DNA of 64,000 nt from Amycolatopsis acidicola (GTDB taxonomy: Bacteria > Actinomycetota > Actinomycetes > Mycobacteriales > Pseudonocardiaceae): assembly GCF_007713735.2 (NCBI RefSeq), contig NZ_VMNW02000001.1, positions 186,001 through 250,000 of the forward strand, in the 5' to 3' direction. Made by a program: the position numbers and the translations under genes. Position 1 is the first letter of the stretch. Each line of letters opens with the position of its first letter. The notes under the pieces were generated by a model. It saw only the letters and a program-made list of their open reading frames with translations. It was not told the DNA's origin and ran no database searches. This document shows, one piece after another, positions 8,092-16,203 of the stretch.

Positions 8092-9003
8092 ATGCATCCC
8101 AGCCGGTACGCCCGTCCCCGCGTGCGCTGGGTGGCTTCACCGCCGCCCGGCGCTTTCGTGCCGCGCCGCGCGCGGCCGCCGGAGCGATACACCGGCCCGC
8201 CCGCGTACCCGGTGCCGCCCCGCTGGGGCTTCCCGAACCTCACCTGGCGCGAGCCGACGGCCGTGCCCGGCACGCCGTCGAGCTACCCGCGCCCGATGGA
8301 GCGGGTGCGGGTGCTGTCCCGCAACGCGATCACGATCCTGTGGTTCCTCGCCGGGCTCGCGGCGGTCGCCGCGATAGCCGAGTTCTGGCAGTACGCGCTG
8401 CTGGTGATCAGCCGCACTTCGGCGCTGGACACCGATGTCGTCACCTTCTCCGACAGCCTGAAGGTGATCGCCGCGCTGCTCTCGGTCATCTTCGGGGCGC
8501 TGGCGTTCGGCTCGGTGCTGTGGTGGCTTTACGTCGCCCGCCAGGCGGCGGCCGAGGAGAGCGGCCAGGAGCCGCCGCGGTCCAGCTGGCAGGTGCTGGC
8601 CGGCACGCTGATCCCGTTGCTGAACCTCGTGATGGCGGGGTCGATCCTCGCTGAGCTGGAACACGCCGCGTTGCGCCGCCCGGCCGTGAAGAGGCCGAGG
8701 CCCTCGCGGCTCGTGCTCGGCTGGTGGGCCACCTGGGTGCTGAACGAAGTGCTGCTCGTCGTGGTCATCGTGTGGCGTTTCCGCGGCGGGATCCAGGCGC
8801 AGGCCGACGGCGTGCTGCTGTCCGGGCTGCTCGACCTTTCGGCCGCCGGGCTTGCCGTACTGACCGCTGTGGTGCTGCAGCGCATCACGAGCCTGCTGGC
8901 GCCGATCCCGCTCGACAGGCTGCGGGTGCGCCGGGTCGTCGCCGTGAAGGGCGCGCCCCGCGCCACCGAGCGCCCGCCCCGCCCGGTCAGCGCTTCACGC
9001 TGA
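8092..9003 (+). CDS. DUF4328 membrane protein
   Basis: A 303-residue protein beginning directly after the rhodanese stop (TAGATG). The first about 75 residues are Pro/Arg-rich and probably cytoplasmic. The rest carries five or six hydrophobic segments with the DUF4328 pattern: ILWFLAGLAAVAAIAEF, a loop, then LSVIFGALAFGSVLWWLY, IPLLNLVMAGSILAEL, and WWATWVLNEVLL. Function is unknown. The immediate junction with rhodanese suggests co-translation. Its 3' end overlaps the convergent P450 gene by 9 bases. Confidence 0.85.
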   Translation: MHPSRYARPRVRWVASPPPGAFVPRRARPPERYTGPPAYPVPPRWGFPNLTWREPTAVPGTPSSYPRPMERVRVLSRNAITILWFLAGLAAVAAIAEFWQYALLVISRTSALDTDVVTFSDSLKVIAALLSVIFGALAFGSVLWWLYVARQAAAEESGQEPPRSSWQVLAGTLIPLLNLVMAGSILAELEHAALRRPAVKRPRPSRLVLGWWATWVLNEVLLVVVIVWRFRGGIQAQADGVLLSGLLDLSAAGLAVLTAVVLQRITSLLAPIPLDRLRVRRVVAVKGAPRATERPPRPVSASR

Positions 9004-10152
9004 GACGGGCAGGGTCCGCAGCCCGCGGATGACGAATTCCGGCCTGCGCTCGGGCTCGCGCGCGAAACGCAGGTTCGGCGTCTTTTCCAGCAAAGCCCGC
9101 ACGGCGGCGGCGATCTCGATCCGCGCCAGCGGGGCGCCGATGCAGTAGTGGATACCGGCGCCGAACCCGATGTGCTGGTTGGGCGTGCGGCCGACGTCGA
9201 AGGTGTCCGGATCTTCGAACACCTGCGGATCCCTCGCCGCGGCGCCGAGCAGGGCAGCGATCTTTTCGCCCTTCGCCACAGGAAACCCGGCTATCTCCAG
9301 GTCCTCCGTCGCCGTGCGCTCGAACAGCTGCAGCGGCGCGTCGTAGCGGATCAGTTCCTCGACAGCGCTTTCCGCGAGCGAAGGATCGTCGAGCAGGCGT
9401 TGCCACTGCGCGGGATGCCGCAGCAGCGCGGACACGCCGTTGCCGATCACGTTCACCGTCGCCTCGTGCCCGGCCATCAGCAGGAGCACCGCCGTGGCCA
9501 CCACTTCGTCCTCGGTGAGGCCGGCGCGCACGAGGTCGCTCACCAGGTCCTCGCCGGGGTTCCGGTGGCTCAGCTCGCGCAGGTAGCCCGCGAACTCGGC
9601 GGCCGCGTTCTCCGCCGCGCGCCGCCCTTCTTCGGGCAGGCCGTACTCGTACATCTTCACGATCGCGTTCGACCACGGCACGAGGCGCGGCCGGTCGGCG
9701 TCGGGGATGTCCAGCAGTTCGGCGATCACCGCCACCGGCAGCGGCTGCGCCAGCTGCTCCAGCAGATCGGCCTCGCCGCTTTCCGCGATCCGCGCGACCA
9801 GGCCGTCCACCATGTCCCGCGCCAGCTCGCCGACCTTCGGCCGCAACCGCTCGACGTGCCCGCGGTTGAACGCCGCCGAGATCGACCGGCGCAGCCGCGT
9901 GTGCACCGGAGGTTCGTTCTCCAGCAAGGAGTTCCGGTGCAGCAGGTTGAACGAGACGAACCGCTCGGCCGGCTGCGCGTCGGACCAGATCCGGCCCAGC
10001 CCACGGTGCCGCAGCACGGCCGACGCGGCGGAATGCGACACGGCGACAGCGAGGCCCAGCCCCTCGTGCCGATGTACCTCGCCTTGCTCGCGCAGCCGCG
10101 CGAACTCCGGGTACGGGTCGGCGAGAAACTCCGGGTCACGGGGATCGAACAC
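8995..10152 (-). CDS. Cytochrome P450
   Basis: A 385-residue soluble bacterial P450 mono-oxygenase. Motifs seen: the I-helix AGHEAT oxygen-activation site, the K-helix EELIRY (ExxR), and the haem loop FGAGIHYCIG with the thiolate cysteine. It begins FDPRDPEFLADPYPEF, the usual N terminus of bacterial class I P450s. The frame stays open far upstream antisense to the neighbour, but GTG 10152 gives the family length. No ribosome-binding site is visible, so the transcript may be leaderless. It is divergent from the DUF5926 gene with 51 bases between. No ferredoxin or reductase is adjacent, so the redox partner and substrate are unknown. Confidence 0.9.
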   Translation of the reverse strand: MFDPRDPEFLADPYPEFARLREQGEVHRHEGLGLAVAVSHSAASAVLRHRGLGRIWSDAQPAERFVSFNLLHRNSLLENEPPVHTRLRRSISAAFNRGHVERLRPKVGELARDMVDGLVARIAESGEADLLEQLAQPLPVAVIAELLDIPDADRPRLVPWSNAIVKMYEYGLPEEGRRAAENAAAEFAGYLRELSHRNPGEDLVSDLVRAGLTEDEVVATAVLLLMAGHEATVNVIGNGVSALLRHPAQWQRLLDDPSLAESAVEELIRYDAPLQLFERTATEDLEIAGFPVAKGEKIAALLGAAARDPQVFEDPDTFDVGRTPNQHIGFGAGIHYCIGAPLARIEIAAAVRALLEKTPNLRFAREPERRPEFVIRGLRTLPVSA

Positions 10153-10203
10153 CCGGCGAGCGTATCCGGTAGCGTCTGCGCCCGAACTGCACGAGGAGGC
10201 GAA

Positions 10204-11067
10204 ATGGGTAAGGCCGCGCGAAAGAAGAACAAGGCCCCGAAGGTGCGCGAGAAGTTCGTGGCGCAGCCCTTCGAGGGGCTTGCCGCCGAACCCGAACTGA
10301 TCGCGCTGCGCGAGTTCGTGCCGTCGGCGACCGCGCCACTGTCCCTTGTGGACAGTCCGGATCGGGGGATCACGCTGGCCACCGTGCTGCCGATGGCCGC
10401 GGCCGCGTTCGTCCGCACGGACGGCGAGGTGTTCGTCGGGCTGCAGGTGCAGACACGGTCCTCCGACATCAGCCGCGACCTCGGCCGAGCCGTGCGCTGG
10501 GCGCTGGAGGCCGAGCCGGGCGACGTGCTCTCGGTACCGGACACCACGAGCGCGCCCGCCGAGGGTGAGCGGCTGCAGGACCTGCTGGTCGCGGACGCGG
10601 AGCTGGACGTCACGGTGCACACCGACTTCGGCTGGTGGCTGCCCGAGGACACCGACGCCGACGGCGAGGTCAAGCTTTCGCTGGACCGCGCGAACGAGGC
10701 GATCATGCCCACCGAACGGCTCGGCGCCGGTTCGTACTGGGTGCTCGCGGGGGAGAAGGCGCACCTGCGCTGGGTCCGCCCGGAGCCGGAGAACAAGCTG
10801 CTGCAGGCGCTCGCCCGGCTGTCCGCCGCCGGCGAACTCGGCCTCGGTGAGGGCTCCCGCTACGCCGGTTCGTTCCGCGCGCACGGGCTGCTCGTCCCGG
10901 TCTGGGACCTCGACCCGGAGGCGCATGCGCGCGAGTGGACGGAGCCGGCGAAGCAGCTCGGCGTCCGGCTCGACGAGGCGCTGGCGTCGCTGGACGACCA
11001 GCCGCTCGACGCCACCGAGCGCCGCGCCCGCGACGGGCTGATCGGCCGCCAGCTGACGCTGCGGTGA
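10204..11067 (+). CDS. DUF5926 family protein
   Basis: A 287-residue protein with a very basic N terminus (MGKAARKKNKAPKVREK) followed by an acidic, soluble body. The layout matches the actinobacterial DUF5926 family, whose function I do not know. ATG 10204 is set by a strong ribosome-binding site (GAGGAGG, 6 bases upstream). The start region is divergent from the P450. The stop overlaps the GTG of the DUF952 gene (GTGA), so the two are co-translated. No membrane segment or catalytic motif is visible. Confidence 0.82.
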   Translation: MGKAARKKNKAPKVREKFVAQPFEGLAAEPELIALREFVPSATAPLSLVDSPDRGITLATVLPMAAAAFVRTDGEVFVGLQVQTRSSDISRDLGRAVRWALEAEPGDVLSVPDTTSAPAEGERLQDLLVADAELDVTVHTDFGWWLPEDTDADGEVKLSLDRANEAIMPTERLGAGSYWVLAGEKAHLRWVRPEPENKLLQALARLSAAGELGLGEGSRYAGSFRAHGLLVPVWDLDPEAHAREWTEPAKQLGVRLDEALASLDDQPLDATERRARDGLIGRQLTLR

Positions 11068-11405
11068 TCCTGCACATCTGCGCCGAAGGGGACTGGACGG
11101 GCGGGGACTACCGCCCGTCCTCCCTGGACACGGTGGGTTTCGTGCACTGCTCCGATCCGGGCACCGCGCACCTGCCGGCCAACGCGCTCTACGCCGGACG
11201 TCGTGACCTCGTCCTGCTGGAGATCGACCCGGTGCGGCTCGGCGTCCCGCTGCGCTGGGAAGAGGGAGACCCTCCGCATCCTGCGGGTATCTGGTTCCCG
11301 CACGTCTACGGCCCGATCCCGGCGGAGGCCGTCCTAGCCGTGCATCCCTTCCCGCCGCGCGACGACGGCACCTTCCGGCTCCCCGCCGCCATCGCGAATC
11401 GGTAA
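11064..11405 (+). CDS. DUF952 family protein
   Basis: A 113-residue DUF952 protein. Typical features are the opening ILHICAEGDW, then GFVHCSDPGT and a closing HVYGPIPAEAVLAVHPFP. The family is small and soluble, with conserved His, Ser and Cys residues and no established reaction. GTG 11064 overlaps the DUF5926 stop by 4 bases, which decides the start, since longer frames would run antisense-like through the upstream gene. Cotranscription with DUF5926 is likely. Confidence 0.85.
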   Translation: MILHICAEGDWTGGDYRPSSLDTVGFVHCSDPGTAHLPANALYAGRRDLVLLEIDPVRLGVPLRWEEGDPPHPAGIWFPHVYGPIPAEAVLAVHPFPPRDDGTFRLPAAIANR

Positions 11406-11410
11406 CCCCT

Positions 11411-11436
11411 GGCAACACCCCCGGGTCTCACGCGTC
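11411..11436 (+). promoter_or_regulatory. Possible ECF-type promoter of the SigE-family sigma gene
   Basis: GGCAAC at 11411-11416 and GTC at 11434-11436 are 17 bases apart, resembling the GGAAC / GTC pattern of extracytoplasmic-function sigma promoters. They lie upstream of a sigma gene whose family is commonly autoregulated. Weak evidence, single occurrence. Confidence 0.3.
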
Positions 11437-11539
11437 CCTCAAATGGTGGGCAGCGCGAGACAACCCCAGGGGGCATCTCATGCGTGGTGGCAACGAAGGA
11501 GATGTGGCGGACAGACGCTGCCCGGGAGGAGACGCTACG

Positions 11540-12106
11540 GTGACCACGACCGTTCCGGCCGTTACCAGCTGGCCGGTGGGGAGGGAATCACCGATGGCGG
11601 GCGAGCTGGCGGACTTCGAGGAGTTCGTGCACGCCAGTCTGCCGGGTCTGCTCCGCTACGGGCACGCGCTCACGGGTAACCCGCACGACGCCGCCGACCT
11701 GGTGCAGACGGTGCTGGAGAAGATCGGCTCCCGGTGGACGCACGTCCAGCGCAAGACCGGGGACCCGCTCGCCTACATCCGCCGCTCGATGGCGAACGCG
11801 CACGTCAGCCGCTGGCGGCGGACCCGCCGCGAGAGCCTGGTCGCGGACGTCCCGGATGCCCGCGTGGTGCAGCCCGCCGACCCCTTCGAACACGAGCCGC
11901 TGTGGCAGGCCCTACGCGAACTGCCACCGAGGCAACGCGCGGTCATCGTGCTGCGTTACTACGAAGGACTGTCCGAGGTGGAGATAGCACGGACGCTCGG
12001 GATCAGCCAGGGCACGGTGAAAAGCCAGGCCAGCAAGGCGATCGCGAGTCTGCGGGGCAAGATCGTCCCGGCATCCGACGAGAACGATGGGAGGGAAGCG
12101 GGTTGA
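11540..12106 (+). CDS. SigE-family RNA polymerase sigma factor (ECF class)
   Basis: A 188-residue ECF-type sigma factor of the actinobacterial SigE family. Region 2 is visible as FEEFVHASLPGLLRYGHAL through DLVQTVLEKI. Region 4 is visible as LPPRQRAVIVLRYYEGLSE, followed by the helix-turn-helix IARTLGISQGTVKSQASKAI. GTG 11540 is preferred because GGAGGAG lies 8 bases upstream; an earlier ATG at 11480 and a later ATG at 11594 are in frame. The stop overlaps the TTG of the next gene (TTGA), a single-membrane-span protein that probably acts with it. Confidence 0.9.
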   Translation: MTTTVPAVTSWPVGRESPMAGELADFEEFVHASLPGLLRYGHALTGNPHDAADLVQTVLEKIGSRWTHVQRKTGDPLAYIRRSMANAHVSRWRRTRRESLVADVPDARVVQPADPFEHEPLWQALRELPPRQRAVIVLRYYEGLSEVEIARTLGISQGTVKSQASKAIASLRGKIVPASDENDGREAG

Positions 12107-12921
12107 ACCAGCCTGAGGAGCTGGACGAGGAGCTGCGGCGGCTGTTCGCCGACGAACGGCTGGCCGTGCCGCCGGGCGACGGCGCCGAAACCGCGATCCT
12201 CGCCGGGGCCCGCCGGATTCGCCGCCGCCGGAGGGTGCTGACGGCGACGGGCGGCGCGCTGGCCGCGGTCGCGCTGGTCGGCACCGGGCTGCTCGTGAGC
12301 GACCTGCGTTCGAATCCCGACCGGGTGGCCTCGCCCCCGGCGGACCAGACGCTGTCGATCGCGAATTCCACGGGCCAGCCGACGTCGATCGCGCCCGCCC
12401 CGCCCGCGGCCTCGCCCACGTCGACCGAGGCGGCCCCGCCCCCGGAATCGACCACGTCGGTGCCACGGCAGACCACCTCGAAGACGGCACCGCCGACTTC
12501 GAGTACGCGCGTGGCCACCGTTCCCCAGGTCTCCGGCCCGGTGCTCGGGCCGACCGGGTACAGCAAGCTGAAGCTGGGCATGAGCTTCCAGGACGCGAAG
12601 TCGACCGGACTGCTGGCGAACGCCGACTCCGAGCCGGCCCAGTGCACCTACTACACGCTGACCGAGGGCACTTCCGCCGTCTCGAAGGTGAAGATCTCGC
12701 CGACGGACGGGGTCGTCGCCTTCCTGGCGAGCGGCGCGCATACCCCGGAGCAGATCCAGATCGGTTCCACCAAGGACCAGCTGGAGGCGGCGTACCCCGG
12801 CCTTTCCGGTGGCAGCAGCCTCTACAGCGCGGACGCCGGTGGCAACGGCACGTACATGTTCACGATGAGCGGGGACAAGGTCTCCGTGCTGTCTCTCATC
12901 GGGCCCGGCAGCGACTGCTGA
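12103..12921 (+). CDS. Membrane-anchored partner of the SigE-family sigma factor
   Basis: A 272-residue protein with TTG start overlapping the sigma stop and a GGGAGGG ribosome-binding site. Residues 1-40 form a charged cytoplasmic segment (LNQPEELDEELRRLFADER). A single membrane helix follows near 46-66, then a Pro/Ser/Thr-rich extracytoplasmic linker (about 80-140). The C-terminal domain has two similar elements, YSKLKLGMSFQDAKSTG and IQIGSTKDQLEAAYPG, reminiscent of BamE/BLIP-like folds. No zinc-finger anti-sigma motif (HxxxCxxC) is seen, so an anti-sigma role is inferred only from position. Confidence 0.8.
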   Translation: MNQPEELDEELRRLFADERLAVPPGDGAETAILAGARRIRRRRRVLTATGGALAAVALVGTGLLVSDLRSNPDRVASPPADQTLSIANSTGQPTSIAPAPPAASPTSTEAAPPPESTTSVPRQTTSKTAPPTSSTRVATVPQVSGPVLGPTGYSKLKLGMSFQDAKSTGLLANADSEPAQCTYYTLTEGTSAVSKVKISPTDGVVAFLASGAHTPEQIQIGSTKDQLEAAYPGLSGGSSLYSADAGGNGTYMFTMSGDKVSVLSLIGPGSDC

Positions 12922-12930
12922 GCCCGATGC

Positions 12931-12979
12931 GCGGGAAAAAGCCCGGGCCACTCCAGGGGGAGGGCCCGGGCTTTCCCGC
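12931..12979. terminator. Bidirectional hairpin terminator between convergent genes
   Basis: Arms GCGGGAAA-AAGCCCGGGCC and GGCCCGGGCTTTCCCGC pair except for two extra A residues on the left, giving runs of A on one side and T on the other. It sits between the sigma-partner stop (12921) and the ferritin stop (12997), so it can serve both strands. Confidence 0.8.
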
Positions 12980-12996
12980 TCCAGGTGCTGCTGGAC

Positions 12997-13542
12997 TCAG
13001 AGCTTGCCGCCGGCCACGGCCGGCATGTCCGAGCCGCCGTCCGAGACCGACTCGCGGGCGAGCCAGGTCTCGACGTCGAACAGGTTGCTGCCGGCCCGCT
13101 TGACGACGTTCAGCAGCGTCTTCATCTGCGAGACCTCCTCCACCTGCTCGGCGAGGAACCACTGCAGGAACTGCTCGCCCTGGAAGTCGTCCTCCTCGCG
13201 GGCCGTCTTGACCAGCGTCCTGATGTCCGCGGTGACGTCCTTCTCCTGCGCCAGTGCGAGCTCGACGAGCTCGACGGCTTCACTGAATTCATTGCGTACC
13301 TCGGCGACACCGGGGATTTCCACGTGGTGGTCGGTGTCCATCAGGTACTGCACGATCGCGAGCGCGTGATTGCGCTCTTCCACCGACTGCCGGTAAAACA
13401 ATTTCGCCAGTTGGGGCAGATCCTCGTTGTCGAACCAGACTGCGAGTGCCACGTATTGCTGCGACGCGGTGAATTCGTTGTGCACCTGCTGTTGCAGCAG
13501 CTCGTAGAACTTGGAGCGCGGTTCCCTCTTTCGCGTGGCCAT
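12997..13542 (-). CDS. Ferritin (BfrB/Ftn type)
   Basis: A 181-residue non-haem ferritin, the same length as M. tuberculosis BfrB. It forms 24-subunit shells that oxidise Fe(II) and store Fe(III). Ferroxidase residues are visible: Glu23 and Tyr30 in NEFTASQQY, and Glu56 and His59 in SVEERNHA; further acidic residues lie in AQEKDV and GEQFLQWF. ATG 13542 (MATRKREPRS) fits the family; a longer frame reaches into the control region. Three IdeR-like boxes lie upstream in tandem. In mycobacteria IdeR activates bfrB through tandem boxes, so iron-dependent activation is the likely mode here. Confidence 0.93.
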   Translation of the reverse strand: MATRKREPRSKFYELLQQQVHNEFTASQQYVALAVWFDNEDLPQLAKLFYRQSVEERNHALAIVQYLMDTDHHVEIPGVAEVRNEFSEAVELVELALAQEKDVTADIRTLVKTAREEDDFQGEQFLQWFLAEQVEEVSQMKTLLNVVKRAGSNLFDVETWLARESVSDGGSDMPAVAGGKL

Positions 13543-13603
13543 GCCTCGACGATAAGTGAAAGTACTGCTGAATTTCCACTCGAACCTGGTGATGTCCACC
13601 CTA

Positions 13604-13687
13604 TTTGGGTAGGCTTACCAAGATCGGTCGTTACTTATTCGGTAAGGCTTCCCTCATTGGGAAAAGCATTTGTTTAGGCAAGCCTTT
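13604..13687 (-). promoter_or_regulatory. Three tandem IdeR/DtxR-like iron boxes upstream of ferritin
   Basis: Compared with the 19-bp consensus TTAGGTTAGGCTAACCTAA, the three sites are 13604-13622 (TTTGGGTAGGCTTACCAAG, 14/19), 13638-13656 (TTCGGTAAGGCTTCCCTCA, 13/19) and 13669-13687 (TTTGTTTAGGCAAGCCTTT, 13/19). Centres are 34 and 31 bases apart, about three helical turns. They fill the gap between arcA and ferritin. Confidence 0.72.
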
Positions 13688-13689
13688 CT

Positions 13690-14892
13690 TTATTCGACCG
13701 GCGCGCGTTCGATCGGGCAGGACATGCATCGTGGCCCGCCCCGGCCGGAACCCAGCTCGGAGCCGGCGATCGGCAGCACTTCGATCCCGGCGTCGGTCAG
13801 CCGCGCGTTCGTCTCCACGTTGCGCTCGTAGCCGACGACCACGCCCGGCGCCAGCGCCAGGGTGTTGTTGCCGTCGTCCCACTGCTCGCGCTCGGCGGTG
13901 ACGGGGTCCAGTCCCGTGTCGATCACCCGCAGTTTTTCGATGCCCATCGCCTCGGCGGCGGCGTGCAGGAACGGCTGGGGCCCGCTCACCCGCAGGCCAC
14001 CGTCGTCGTCAGGGCACAGGGTGAACGCGACCAGCGAATCGCGGGCGAGCGGATACATGACCACCGCGTCGCGATCGACCATCGTGCAGACGGTGTCCAG
14101 GTGCATGGTCGCCCTGTCCTGCTCGATGGGCACGGCCAGCACGGTGTGCGCCAGGTTGTCGGTGAACACCGAGCGGGCCAGCGACTCGGCGCCGGCGGGC
14201 GTGGTCCGTTCGCCGACGCCGACGGCGAGTACGCCCGGCGCCAGCAGCATCACGTCGCCGCCCTCGACCGGCGCGGAATGCGCCCCGTACGCGCGGGCAG
14301 CGTGCCGGAACCGCGGGTGGTAGGCGTAGATCAGGTCCAGCAGCATCGTCTCGCGGCGGCGCGCGGGCAGCGCGAGCGACGAGAGCGCCACTCTGTCCCC
14401 GATCCACACCGAGGAGTCGCGGGTGAACAGCAGGTTGGGCAGCGGGTCGATGGCGAAGTCGTGCGGGTGGTGCATTTTCCGCACCAGCGAAGGACCCGCC
14501 GCGGTGGGTAGCTCCTCGAAGGTCATCCCGCCGGTGAGCACCTCGGCCAGCGTATCGGCGTCCACAGTGGACAGATGATCGCGGAGCGAATCGGCCAGCA
14601 CGTCACCGAGTCGCCGGTCGTCGATCGCCGCGTGCACCCCGGCCGTGCGCGCACGCGGGTCCGCCAGCGCCTCGGTCAGCACGTCCGTCAGCAGCAGCAC
14701 CTCGACCCCGCGCCCGCGCAGCACGCCGGCGAAGGCGTCGTGCTCCTGCTGGGCGCGGTCCACCCACGGGATCGAGTCGAACAGCAGCTGGTCGTTGTTG
14801 CGCGGGGTGAGCCTTTTGAGCTCGTTGCCCGGCCGGTGCAGCAGGACCGTGCGCAGCGGCCCCACCTCGGTGTCCACCTTGGGTTGGGTCAT
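13690..14892 (-). CDS. arcA: Arginine deiminase
   Basis: A 400-residue arginine deiminase (L-arginine to citrulline and ammonia). Family motifs are the N-terminal [35 protein letters not shown] (catalytic Glu), [11 protein letters not shown] (catalytic His) and the C-terminal [13 protein letters not shown] with nucleophile Cys389. The residue before the nucleophile is Arg where the Pseudomonas enzyme has His. No arcB, arcC or arginine/ornithine antiporter is nearby, so this is a stand-alone deiminase rather than a fermentative ADI operon. It follows a CPBP protease gene by 9 bases and is probably co-transcribed with it. Confidence 0.93.
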   Translation of the reverse strand: MTQPKVDTEVGPLRTVLLHRPGNELKRLTPRNNDQLLFDSIPWVDRAQQEHDAFAGVLRGRGVEVLLLTDVLTEALADPRARTAGVHAAIDDRRLGDVLADSLRDHLSTVDADTLAEVLTGGMTFEELPTAAGPSLVRKMHHPHDFAIDPLPNLLFTRDSSVWIGDRVALSSLALPARRRETMLLDLIYAYHPRFRHAARAYGAHSAPVEGGDVMLLAPGVLAVGVGERTTPAGAESLARSVFTDNLAHTVLAVPIEQDRATMHLDTVCTMVDRDAVVMYPLARDSLVAFTLCPDDDGGLRVSGPQPFLHAAAEAMGIEKLRVIDTGLDPVTAEREQWDDGNNTLALAPGVVVGYERNVETNARLTDAGIEVLPIAGSELGSGRGGPRCMSCPIERAPVE

Positions 14893-14901
14893 TTCGGCAG
14901 C

Positions 14902-15708
14902 CTACGGCAGGACGGAGAGGTGGCCCTTCAGCAGCGAATAGCCCACGAACGACACCACGTCGAGGATCGTGTGCGCGACGATGAGCGGCCACAACCTGGT
15001 GGTGCGCTGCCAGATCCGGCCGAACACGAGCCCCATCACCAGGTTGCCGACGAACCCGCCGAAACCCTGGTACAGGTGGTAGGAGCCGCGCAGCACGGCG
15101 GCCGCGAGCACCGCGGAGTTCTCCCGGAAGGCCAGCTGCCGCAGCCGGGTCAGCAGGAAGCCGATCACCAGCATCTCCTCGGCGAAGGCGTTGCCGAACG
15201 CCGAGAGTACGAGCACGATCGGCCGCCACCAGGTGCCGTCCAAAGTGGACGGGGCGACGGCGAGGTTGAAGCCGAGCTTCCAGGCGGCGAAGTACAGCGC
15301 CAGTCCCGGAATCCCGATCAGCGCGGCCAGCCCGACGCCCCACAGGGCATCCTTGCCGCGCCAGGTCAGCCCGACCGAGGCGAGCTTGATGCCGCCGCGG
15401 TAGAGCAGGTAGCCGCCGAGCGCGCCCCAGCCGATCAGCTGCACGACGCTGAGCAGCTGCGCCAGCAGGTCGAGCAGATCGAGCGCTTCCTGCGGTGCGT
15501 TGAGCGCGACCTGCTGCTTGCTCAGCGGCGTCGGCTGCAGCAGCGAGTTCAGCAGGGAGACCAGGCTGCGCGCCCCCGACAGGCCGAGGGTGATCGAGAA
15601 GACGATCAGCAGTTCGAGCTTGATCCGGCGCCGCTCGCGCTCGTCCTCCACCACCGCGGGCAGGGCCGGGCGCGGCGGGGACAGCCAGTCGCGGGCGAGT
15701 GAGGTCAC
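14902..15708 (-). CDS. CPBP (Abi) family intramembrane metalloprotease
   Basis: A 268-residue polytopic membrane protein of the CPBP/CAAX-protease group. Putative active-site residues are the pair Glu177-Glu178 in AFAEEMLVIG, His211 in RGSYHLYQG and His246 in LIVAHTILD, each inside a hydrophobic segment. The N-terminal about 30 residues are charged. In this family such proteins act in prenyl-protein-like processing, bacteriocin immunity or membrane proteolysis; which applies here is unknown. It leads the arcA gene by 9 bases. It is divergent from the PPOX gene, with 24 bases between starts. Confidence 0.87.
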   Translation of the reverse strand: MTSLARDWLSPPRPALPAVVEDERERRRIKLELLIVFSITLGLSGARSLVSLLNSLLQPTPLSKQQVALNAPQEALDLLDLLAQLLSVVQLIGWGALGGYLLYRGGIKLASVGLTWRGKDALWGVGLAALIGIPGLALYFAAWKLGFNLAVAPSTLDGTWWRPIVLVLSAFGNAFAEEMLVIGFLLTRLRQLAFRENSAVLAAAVLRGSYHLYQGFGGFVGNLVMGLVFGRIWQRTTRLWPLIVAHTILDVVSFVGYSLLKGHLSVLP

Positions 15709-15732
15709 GGGCGCACGCTACCTTCGGTACAC

Positions 15733-16203
15733 ATGGCACCGAAAATAGCGACGGCGGACCGGGTCGGACGTGAAGAACTGCTCGAGTTCCTCCGCCCCCG
15801 GCACCGCGCCATCCTGATGACCACCCGGGCGAACGGCAGCCCCCAGCTGTCCCCGGTCACCTCCGGCATCGACACCGAAGGCCGCTTCGTCGTGGCCACC
15901 TATCCGAAGCGGGCGAAGGTCGTGAACGCCAGGCGGACCCCCGCGGTGTCCGTCATCGTGCTGTCCGACGAGTGGAACGGCGCGTGGGTGCAGTTCGACG
16001 GCCAGGCCGAAGTGCTCGACATGCCCGACGCGGTGGAGCCGCTGGTGGAGTACTTCCGCAGCATCTCCGGCGAGCACCCGGACTGGGACGAGTACCGCGA
16101 GGCGATGCGCAAGCAGAACAAGAGCCTCCTGCGCGTGACGATCGAGCGCTGGGGCCCGATCGCCACCGGCGGCTTCCCGCCCGAGCTCGCTCAGGCGGAG
16201 TGA
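15733..16203 (+). CDS. PPOX-class flavin/F420-dependent oxidoreductase
   Basis: A 156-residue split-barrel protein of the pyridoxamine-phosphate oxidase-like superfamily, in the actinobacterial PPOX-class group. Typical features are RHRAILMTTRANGSPQLSPV, then RFVVATYPKRAKVVNARRTP and a central WVQFDGQAEVLD strand. Members bind FMN or F420 and reduce diverse substrates; the natural substrate is not predictable here. The 3' end overlaps the DUF2470 gene by 13 bases convergently. Confidence 0.87.
   Translation: MAPKIATADRVGREELLEFLRPRHRAILMTTRANGSPQLSPVTSGIDTEGRFVVATYPKRAKVVNARRTPAVSVIVLSDEWNGAWVQFDGQAEVLDMPDAVEPLVEYFRSISGEHPDWDEYREAMRKQNKSLLRVTIERWGPIATGGFPPELAQAE

Noticed and set aside
10153..11418. 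Minus-strand open frame running on upstream of the P450 start
   Set aside because: It is antisense to the DUF5926 and DUF952 genes, and long open antisense frames are common at this G+C. P450 homology begins only at GTG 10152.
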